The notes beneath the pieces are model-generated. The model was not told where the DNA came from. It worked only from the letters and a program-made list of their open reading frames with translations, and did not search any database. This document shows, in pieces, positions 57,001-64,000 of a stretch of 64,000 nucleotides of DNA; positions within the stretch are counted from its first letter, which is position 1, and each line of letters opens with the position of its first letter. Origin of the DNA: Rhizopus arrhizus (lineage: Eukaryota; Mucoromycota; Mucoromycetes; Mucorales; Rhizopodaceae); the NCBI GenBank assembly GCA_024220505.1, contig JAKZZE010000001.1, positions 1,736,001-1,800,000 of the forward strand, read 5' to 3'. The position numbers and the translations under genes are program-made.

Positions 57001-60000
57001 TCATCAATGAAACATGTAACGTATGGCAAGTCATGTAAGAGGGTAGTTAGCACACGTTGGAAATGATTTGGTATAGGGGTCAAACCGAATGGTGCTCTAC
57101 AGAATTGATATTGTTGACCGTTAAATGTAAAAGCTGTAAGGGCTCTATGCTCATCAGCTAGAGGTAACCGATGAAAAGCTTGTTTGAGGTCAAGTACTGT
57201 GAATAGTGTCGCAGCACTCATTTTTTGATGCAACTCAGCTATCAATGGTAATTGAAAGCGGTCGGTACGATCTTTTATGAGTATTGCATTGATATGTCTG
57301 GGGTCTATACACACCCGTACATCGTCACTATAATTACCATTAGCATCCTTTTTACGTACAGTCAACAAAGGAGAGTTAAATGCAGTATTAGGAGGGGCTA
57401 TTTCAATTACACCATCTGCTAACCATTTGTCAACCTGTTCTTGTACTTTAGGCTGGATTGACAGTGCAATAGGATACTGTCGTCTATAAGTGGTTTTACC
57501 TGGTTCAGTTTCCAAGCGAACTATCGCTTCAGGTAGAGGACATGCAGACGTGCTAGGGATCTTAGCATTGGCGCTCAAATATGGCTGTAATGCGTCCATA
57601 AGTTGTTCACGCTGTTGGTGAGTACCAGCGGGTGACTTATTAGGTTTGATAGGTGAAGGGTCTATTGGATCAGGTATTGTAGAGATATTAGGACTGTCCC
57701 ACGTAACAGCTAAACCTGTCAAGTTAATGTTTAACTTAGGCATAAGATCTGTACCAATACAAATAGGTATATCCTTATCAAACTTAAAAATTTCAAATTC
57801 ATGTAAGACATTGATTCCGTTATAAAATACTTTTATTTGATCTGTAATAGCAGTTCTAGGTACCAAGGTATTCAAACTAGCTAATTGTAATTTTCCTGAA
57901 ACAGGAAAAGTTCTAACGTTTATAATTTTTGCTAGGTCAGGAGAGATCGTAGAAGTATTACACCTAGTATCAACCAAAGCCCAAGTACGGACATTTTCTA
58001 TAGTGATGGGTACAAAAAAGGAATCAGTACGTTTGTTATTAAAACTGTGAAGTTTTGTATTAAACGGTTGCAACTTACATAATGATGAGTAGTAGTGGAT
58101 GTCCTTGACGGCTTCATCGTCAAGATCCTGTTCTTCATCGTGGCTTTGTTGGTTGGCAGGGTTGTATTTAGAAGCCTTTGTACCCATTGCTTTATCTTCA
58201 CTGCCAGTCAACTGAAGTGAGCGGAATGCCCTGGTTATGGTAGGTGCAGTAGAGGAGGAGGAGGCAGAACCAGCAGAAAGAGGTTGATTCCTTTTAGGGC
58301 AAACATTTAAATGCTCCCTAGTAAAAGGAGCGTTGCATTTAAAGCAACGCTTACTAGATGTCTCTTTGTTCATACTGTTAGCAATTCCAAGCTCCTGAAC
58401 CTTTTTACAACGATCTGTTGTGTGGTTGCACTTTCCATGGATGATACAAGTCCTTCCATCCGTACGGTGGTTTCTTTTATGAATACCACTGGGAGGGTTC
58501 AACCCGTTGACTTGAGAGGGTTGGTTATTGAATTTTTTAGTTGACATATGGGGCAAGGTCTGTTGTTTCGTATGAAACTTTCTTGCGATACTAGAAAGGA
58601 GGTTTATGTCATTCTTTGCCTCCTGATCAAGACTGACGATGGCCATGTTGACATGATTTTGGAGGCTACTAGTGAGGGAGTTCACAAACAAAATAGCCAA
58701 AAAATCGTCAGCTACGGGAGTGGCTTCACGCTTGAGCTTCAAGAAGCGGTCAGTGTATTTTTCCACAGATTCATCAGGTTGCATGCTGATGGTTAACAGC
58801 TCTCTTGAGGCGTGGGCTTGAGCCTCAGTGGATTCGATGCCATATTTCAAGGTTAATTGTTCCTTGAATATGGTCCAAGATAAATTCTTCTTTACCCGTA
58901 ATTCATCATACCAAGAACGCTGAGTATGGGTAAGGGAGAAAGGGATGAGGCGCTGCCAATGCACCTGTACATCCAAGCGGTACGCAAAGAGGATATCCTC
59001 AAAACGTCGGATACAGTCAGCAATGTCTTTAAAGACGGGCAATGCTGAGTTCTCTACATTACCAGTGTACTGAAACAAAGGTAAGTTTTGAGGAACCACC
59101 GTAGGTTGACTGTTAGAACCGTTAATGGCAGAGCCATTGGTCTGTATAGTCAAGGTATTAGCCAGTTTTGCTTGCAAGTCCAACAAGGAGGCCAAGATGG
59201 TAGACTTGGTCGTATATTCGCGGGAAAGGTTAGCCAGTTGCTTTCCTGTAAGCTCTTGACCCGTGATAGCCGCAGCAATTTGTTCTACCTGTTTCGTCAA
59301 AGTCTGGATGGTAGCCGTCAAATTACGACTACCGGAGACCTGAGAAGGTGGTGCTGCGCCACTGTTCTTGACACCAGCAAGCGGAGAGGCCATGGCCCTG
59401 GGTTCAACTTCTTCCATCTCTATGTCTTCTATAATAGAGTTTGGGGATCCAGTAAGAGGAAGTTCGATCCCATTAACCATGGAGGGCTTTTCAAGTCTAG
59501 GACCAATGAAAGCAGGGTCACTTTCAGAAAGAAGGGTTTCTTCGTTGTAAGCCAAAAGATTAGAGTTGATAGACATGTTTGAGAATAGCGTAGTAATAAT
59601 AGAGTAAAGAGAATTCGTCAAAAAAAATGATTTATCCAAGAATAGAAAGGAACAAGAGAGGACGAGACTCGATAAAGAGATTGCTTTATTTAATAAGAAA
59701 ATGATACTCTATTTATACTTTTCATACACGGATAATATTTCATGTCATGGATTAATAATTAATGAGTATGATATAACTGATGACAAATAGATAATGGTTA
59801 CGTGTTCTTCCATTGTTATCTTTGTCATCATAAGCATTTATCCATAGAATACTCGTATATGATTGACTGCGATTGACTGTGATTTAGTTCCTGGATTTAA
59901 TATAATTTAACCGTGCAATTACGCAGCATTTTATCCTTAATGAAGATTATCCGAATTAACCTGTAGCCTATCTATTGGATATATTTTACATGTAGCTTAT

Positions 60001-60042
60001 TAATACTGTTTTCATATCGAGTTATGAATGATGGATACATCA
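54093..60042 (-). mobile_element. Gypsy-4, complete chromodomain Ty3/Gypsy element (5,950 bp)
   Basis: LTRs 54093-54507 and 59628-60042 are both 415 bp, with no difference found by eye. Minus-strand tips TGATGTATCC and GGATAAATCA. 5 bp target duplication ACAAG (54088-54092, 60043-60047). Polypurine tract GGAAGGGGGCAA (minus strand, 54519-54508) abuts the 3' LTR. The minus strand after the 5' LTR starts TTTTTTTTGACGAATTC, as in Gypsy-2. Very recent insertion into Gypsy-3 pol. Confidence 0.96.
54714..59639 (-). CDS. Gypsy-4 gag-pol polyprotein with chromodomain
   Basis: One uninterrupted frame of 1,641 codons. The native start is probably the MSINSNLLAYNEETLL Met at 59576, as upstream codons overlap the leader. 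Gag has a late Cys/His region (CIIHGKCNHTTDRC, CFKCNAPFTREHLNVCP). The protease motif reads ALVDTRCNTS: Asp-Thr-Arg, where Gly is expected. RT has VLDLKQAFHRLPL and CFIDDLTIG (FIDD); RNase H LATDASNTGIGGVLY. Integrase has the HHCC finger ending CPECQQFN, VCIDLGTLN, SSDNGTEFTN and STNESFVG. The C-terminal chromodomain YKYLVRWKGYPPEYDTWEPA would steer integration to marked chromatin. Full length; only the protease residue is suspicious. Confidence 0.95.
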   Translation of the reverse strand: MDKSFFLTNSLYSIITTLFSNMSINSNLLAYNEETLLSESDPAFIGPRLEKPSMVNGIELPLTGSPNSIIEDIEMEEVEPRAMASPLAGVKNSGAAPPSQVSGSRNLTATIQTLTKQVEQIAAAITGQELTGKQLANLSREYTTKSTILASLLDLQAKLANTLTIQTNGSAINGSNSQPTVVPQNLPLFQYTGNVENSALPVFKDIADCIRRFEDILFAYRLDVQVHWQRLIPFSLTHTQRSWYDELRVKKNLSWTIFKEQLTLKYGIESTEAQAHASRELLTISMQPDESVEKYTDRFLKLKREATPVADDFLAILFVNSLTSSLQNHVNMAIVSLDQEAKNDINLLSSIARKFHTKQQTLPHMSTKKFNNQPSQVNGLNPPSGIHKRNHRTDGRTCIIHGKCNHTTDRCKKVQELGIANSMNKETSSKRCFKCNAPFTREHLNVCPKRNQPLSAGSASSSSTAPTITRAFRSLQLTGSEDKAMGTKASKYNPANQQSHDEEQDLDDEAVKDIHYYSSLCKLQPFNTKLHSFNNKRTDSFFVPITIENVRTWALVDTRCNTSTISPDLAKIINVRTFPVSGKLQLASLNTLVPRTAITDQIKVFYNGINVLHEFEIFKFDKDIPICIGTDLMPKLNINLTGLAVTWDSPNISTIPDPIDPSPIKPNKSPAGTHQQREQLMDALQPYLSANAKIPSTSACPLPEAIVRLETEPGKTTYRRQYPIALSIQPKVQEQVDKWLADGVIEIAPPNTAFNSPLLTVRKKDANGNYSDDVRVCIDPRHINAILIKDRTDRFQLPLIAELHQKMSAATLFTVLDLKQAFHRLPLADEHRALTAFTFNGQQYQFCRAPFGLTPIPNHFQRVLTTLLHDLPYVTCFIDDLTIGTGPDIEEHIKCVNTVIERLTSAKFILNVDKCHFMQTSVNILGFTISHNSLSLDSRKVANALAWPIPKTGKDIQRFLGLANYFRSHLPNFSTMTAPLDKLRNEGSLEHIWTDKYLQAFRNIQTALSNAPVLSLPDMRHELQLATDASNTGIGGVLYQIIDDKTRYIGFAARALSKSEMNYSTTKRELLAICYLFERFHKWLYGSQFTLYTDHKSLVYLGTQNIPNPMMLNWFETIFNYTFKVIHRPGIENVLPDSLSRLFSDDTEKRLGGDNNPQQLSIKNKNTKSQSKRTTDNSTNIKQRAVQLVDYMTPPEEERHNLLLKAHLLGHFGADAIVKTIHNDNLHWINIKKDALQLVSNCPECQQFNIGKHGYHPPRSILPDGPFDHVCIDLGTLNITSTEGHNFILVLVDLFTRFTILRPLMDKTAVSIANELRDIFCTFGWPKKLSSDNGTEFTNEIFNSLMETCGIDHRLSLPYNPLGNSTNESFVGIAKRALVKRLQGKKDEWNLFLPSIQYAMNCKYSRLHHSRPFVLMYNRQPNEFQDYSNTQSSIPNSSQQYAKALENKLDNMNNIVIPAIRNRIMTTQRTDNEYFTKKHRIVHQQFPNNSEVMIKNVNRNSKTDPRYEGPFVVHGVTKNGSYILTDKTGTLLSRDVPTSHIKLISTDNVVNNRADQQQYDVQAIIQHKGNNTSNYKYLVRWKGYPPEYDTWEPASSFDDMSMIEQYWARRNVNNNIGKRKRSSHTNVPTKTNNFNKRNKTK

Positions 60043-62749
60043 ACAAGACAGAGAAACAATCAAACAAAAACGAACTAGAACTAAAAGTGAACCAGCTTTA
60101 ATTCAATATGATATAGTTTCTGATGTAATGAAGCAAAAGGCAGACATCGAAATAGGAGAACTTATCCAAGTAGCTCCAACCCTAAGACGAAAGTTAATCA
60201 GCGAATGTAGACCCAAGCGCATATCCACAAAACAGCAACAACAAGAGCAAATACAACCTACAATACAAGCTTTAGATATTGTTGACGATGAAATAAATAC
60301 AACAGCAGCACACTCTACTGTGTATATTAATGATAAGAAGATCAAGACTTTAGTAGATTGTGGAGCTGCCAAGACTTGTATGTCAAAAGAATTGGCTGAT
60401 GTGCTCGGTTTAGAAATAGATGCACCGTCTGAAAGCGTTTTTACACTTGGAAATAACAGTAAACAACCCGCTCTTGGAATAATTTACGACGTACCAATAG
60501 AAGTAAAGGAAGGTATCATTATTCCATGTACCGTAGAAGTATTACCATCGTGTCCTTCGCACCTCATCTTAGGCACCAATTGGTTAAATCGTGCCAAGGC
60601 AAAAATTGATTTCAATAGCTCAACCTTAAAAGTGAAATACAAAAACAAGAAAGCTGAAATAGAAATACACTTCATCAGGAAGAATGCAGCCTTGCCAAAG
60701 ATAAAGGCCCTTCACCAGAATTATCAGCAGCCCATTAGCTTAACAAATTCCAAAATAACTAAACATGTACACTTTAATAACGAAGAGTCTGATGAAAACC
60801 ATAACATGGATACAGATAGTTCAACTGAATCTGAAGAAAGCTACTCAGAAGAAGAAGACGTCGAAAAAGAAGAAGAACAATCATTATTAGTACTTGACGA
60901 CGATCAAGAAGAAAAAGTCGATGTTATCTTGGAAAAAGAAACTTACCGCATAAAAGCATCATCCACAGGTCTTACTATTCACGCTAACACATCAAAGACC
61001 ATAACAATCGATAAACCTATGGAAGAACGGAATAACCATGTATATTTGTTTGACGTAACCCATCCAACTCTTTTGCCTGCACAAGGATATTTTGATCCAT
61101 GCACATCACTCGTATCCAATAAAAGGAATCTGGAAATACATATATTCAACAGAACAGGAAAAGACATACAAATAGAACCAGAAGAAGAATTAGGGATACT
61201 AGAAAAATTCAATCTACAAAAAGACACCATAGTAAACGCTTACAATCTAAGCAATAATCCTGAATTGTGTGCTTTGGAAAGAAGACATATCAGCGAAGTT
61301 GAAGAAGATGAGAAAACATTAGACTCAGACCTTCTAGACAAATTTGAGACACAAGACTTATCTGATGACATAAAGCTAGAGCTCAATAAACTGCTACAAG
61401 AATACAAGCATATCTTTGATTGGGATAACAACACTATGGGTCACACTGATCTTATTCAACACAGAATCATCTTAGAAAAAGACACAATGCCTATTCGACA
61501 CCGTCCATACAGGCTCAGTCCTATAGAAGCTGAATATTTACAAAAAGAATTAGACAAATATTGTAAACTTGGAATAATATCACCATCAAATAGTCCATGG
61601 GCTGCACCTGTCATATTAGTTAAAAAGAAGAACGGAGAATATCGCATGGTCATTGACTACAGAAAATTAAATACTGTTACAAAGAAAGATTCATATCCTT
61701 TGCCACGAATAGATGATCTACTTGATACACTAGGAAAAGCAAAAATATTCTCAGCTCTAGACATGAGAGCTGGATTTCACCAAGTACCAGTAGAAGAAAG
61801 TAGCAAGGAATACACCGCATTCACAACTAAATTTGGAACGTATCATTATAACATGCTGCCAATGGGATTAGTAAACTCTCCAGCCACTTTTCAACGGCTC
61901 ATCGACTTATGTTTCAGATCCTTATTGAACAAATGTCTAGTAGCATATATAGACGATCTTAACGTTTACTCACAAAACCCTTATGAACACTTGGAACACC
62001 TTAAACAAGTATTCGAATGTATTGATATAGCCCATTTAAAGCTCAACCCAGAAAAATGTATCTTTTTCAAAAAGGATCTCAAGTTTCTTGGCTACATTGT
62101 AACAAGAGAAGGAATACAGACAGATCCATCGAAAATTCAAAAGATAATAGAATGTCCTATACCAAAAACAGTAACACAAACAAGATCATTTTTGGGATTA
62201 GCTTCATATTATAGAAGATTCATCAAGAATTTTGCCTCAATCGCAAGGCCCCTACATGAATTAACAAAGACAAAAAAGAAAGTACCATGGACAGATAAGG
62301 CGACGCAAGCCTTTGAACAATTAAAGAAGCTACTCACTACTGCACCTGTTTTGGCAAGACCAGATTTCAACAAACAATTTATACTAGTAACCGATGCATC
62401 TAAGCTAGGTTTAGGATGTATACTCACACAATTGGACAAAGAAGGCCGTGAACACCCCGTAATTTTTGCTAGTCGTGGATTGAAATCTGGAGAAGTTAAC
62501 TATGCTCCTACAAAATTAGAATGTCTCGCTGTGGTGTGGGCAGTAAAGCTTTTCAGGCCATACCTGCTAGGAAAGAAGTTCACTATCATTACTGATCATT
62601 CCGCCTTAACTGGATTGCTTAAAACAAGTAACCCAACTGGAATCATAGCAAGATGGATTGTTATCTTGTCAGAATATGAATTCGAAATCAAATATCGTCC
62701 AGGAAGAGTAAATGAGAGCACAGACTTCATGTCCAGATTAGGGTATTAA

Positions 62750-63027
62750 TACTACCTATTTGAAACACTACAACAATCAATCTTTAGACATTATCAACAT
62801 ATCAACTTATCACTATATATCATTATTATTATTATCGTTATTATCTACCAATGGAGGATGGGAGGGGTAGTCGAAACATAAAAGTATAAAACAATCACAA
62901 AAACACTACAAAACAACACAAATTCGAAACAAGCTATTCAAAAAAATCTAAACTTGAAACAACACAAATTCACCTTGAACAATAAACAAAAAGCCACTGA
63001 AAGAACTCATTACACAAGATCACAAAA
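62750..63027 (+). other. Non-coding gap between Gypsy-3 RT-RH and integrase frames
   Basis: 278 bp with stops in all + frames. Contains a purine run ATGGAGGATGGGAGGGGTAG near 62851-62870 and CACAA/ACAAAC-rich leader-like DNA. It separates two pol domains that are usually one polyprotein. Confidence 0.6.
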
Positions 63028-64000
63028 ATGGAAGATAGCCAAATAGAACAACTGAAACAATATTTACAAACACTCAAACTACCACCAAATCTCTCACGTA
63101 CAGAAGAAAAATACTTACTTAGGGAATCCGAAAAATTTACCCTATACAAAGGTTTACTTTATCGATACAACACTGAAAACGGATTGATTCGCAAAGTACT
63201 AAACAAGAAAGAAGCAGAAGAAGTCATATACGCATATCACAAACATCCTTTAGGAGGACACTTGGCATATAACAATACACTACACAAGATCGCTGCAAGA
63301 TATTATTGGGATATGTAAAAAGGTGCCATCATTGCCAAGTGCACGGAAAGAAGCATCTGAACGAAGAATTGTATCCAGTGCCCGTACCTTCCAAACCCTT
63401 CGATAGAATAGCCCTAGATGTTAAACATGTGCAAGCCTCACGTTCGGGTTTTCGATATATCATAGCAGGCATAGACTATCTGACCAAATATGTAGAAGCC
63501 AGACCAATGCGTTTTCAAACAGCTGCAGAAATAGCCATGTTCCTATATGAAGAGATAATATGTAGACACGGTTGTCCTACTATTATAGTCACGGATAATG
63601 GAAAGCCTTTCTTAAGCGACTTAATTCGACAAGTATGTAGAAGTTATGGGATAATACACAAGACGACTACACCATATAATCCACAAAGTAACGGATTAAT
63701 CGAGCGCTTTAATCGAACACTTACTTCAATATTACAAAGACGTTCAGATGAGGAGAAAAAAGATTGGGACGTATATCTTCCTGCTGCCTTATTTGCTTAC
63801 CAAAGTATAAAGCAAGCATCAACTAAGCAATCACCCTTCTTCATGACATATGGATATGAACCAAAAACTCCTTTTGACTTGGATCATCATGTGTATGAAC
63901 GAAATTCACCAAAGTATGAAGCCATTCTACGACATAGAACAATACATCAAATATACAATCTGGGAAGAATACGTGAACAAGCCGCAAAAGCCATCGCACA
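63028..64000 (+). pseudogene. Gypsy-3 integrase, separate frame with a shift, 3' end off window
   Basis: ATG 63028 starts MEDSQIEQLKQYLQTLKLPP. The zinc-finger domain is visible as YHKHPLGGHLAYNN, and its Cys pair comes only after a frame change: the first frame stops at 63316-63318 (YYWDM), and the -1 frame from 63315 continues VKRCHHCQVHGKKHL. The catalytic core follows: ALDVKHVQ, IVTDNGKPFLSDL and GLIERFNRTL give D, D and E. Open to the window end (LGRIREQAAKAIAH). The shift is either a 1 bp deletion in this copy or a -1 frameshift site. Confidence 0.85.

Larger units (their letters stand above)
53759..62749 (+). pseudogene. Gypsy-3 protease-RT-RNase H gene, split by Gypsy-4
   Basis: 53759-54092 reads MNGQSNTHNNNKSIKHENSQ to DTDLPIQ. 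Deleting Gypsy-4 and one ACAAG target copy resumes at 60048 in the same frame (DRETIKQKRTRTKSEPALIQ) to 62749, about 1,011 aa. The protease has LVDCGAAKTCMS, an unusual Asp-Cys-Gly in place of DTG/DSG, and the later hydrophobic ILGTNWL. An acidic spacer follows. RT has VILVKKKNGEYRMVIDYRKL, LDMRAGFHQVPV and AYIDDLNVYS (YIDD); RNase H has VTDASKLGLGCILTQLD. The end is FMSRLGY. No other lesion seen, so the gene was intact when Gypsy-4 landed. Confidence 0.9.
52514..64000 (+). mobile_element. Gypsy-3 coding region (+), interrupted by Gypsy-4, runs off the window
   Basis: A Ty3/Gypsy element with separate gag, protease-RT-RNase H and integrase reading frames. Its pol gene is split by Gypsy-4 (54093-60042). 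The 5' leader lies upstream with mariner D inside it. The 3' LTR is beyond 64000. No chromodomain is visible before the window ends. Confidence 0.85.

Overview
This is fungal nuclear DNA, most likely from the Mucoromycota (Mucorales-like). The evidence is AT-rich sequence, genes split by many 43-105 bp introns, long homopolymer runs, a DIRS element, chromodomain Gypsy elements, Tc1/mariner elements, and a protein family known to me only from mucoromycetes. I ran no searches; assignments rest on recognised motifs and on splice or excision joins that keep the reading frame.

Host genes are almost confined to 2.7-9.2 kb. They are a fragment of a mucoromycete-specific uncharacterised family, the C-terminal part of a Nup96-type nucleoporin (+), diphthine methyl ester synthase DPH5 (-, 3 exons), a small SERTA-like protein (+), and the mitochondrial complex I subunit NDUFA9/NUO-40 (-, 11 exons). 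A tRNA-Ser(UGA) lies at 49.46 kb, with a possible small secreted protein beside it. Nearly everything else is mobile DNA.

Layout: 1-2,080 is the 3' part of a DIRS retrotransposon. 10.6-17.3 kb is a graveyard of LTRs and gag fragments, with a mariner (C) and a solo LTR that itself holds two younger insertions. 17.7-28.2 kb is one LINE ORF1 broken by mariner A. Mariner A is in turn broken by a near-intact 6.0 kb Gypsy element (Gypsy-2) and by mariner B, whose two flanks do not match. 28.23-49.40 kb is a head-to-tail array of four CACTA/Plavaka-like DNA transposons (E0-E3), all starting CACTGC and ending GCAGTG, joined by GAT-like spacers and ending about 55 bp before the tRNA gene. 49.9-64.0 kb is a + strand Gypsy element (Gypsy-3) carrying mariner D in its leader and a complete 5.95 kb Gypsy-4 inside its pol gene.

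The most notable system is the E0-E3 array. E1 and E2 each carry a four-exon accessory gene on the + strand (TnpA-like in position) converging on a four-exon transposase gene on the - strand. E0 keeps only a diverged accessory gene, and E3 is an internal-deletion derivative with neither gene. Non-coding flanks are much better conserved between copies than the proteins, while the sequence just inside each tip is private to each element. This suggests repeated insertion at one site and independent evolution of ends, subterminal repeats and coding cassettes.
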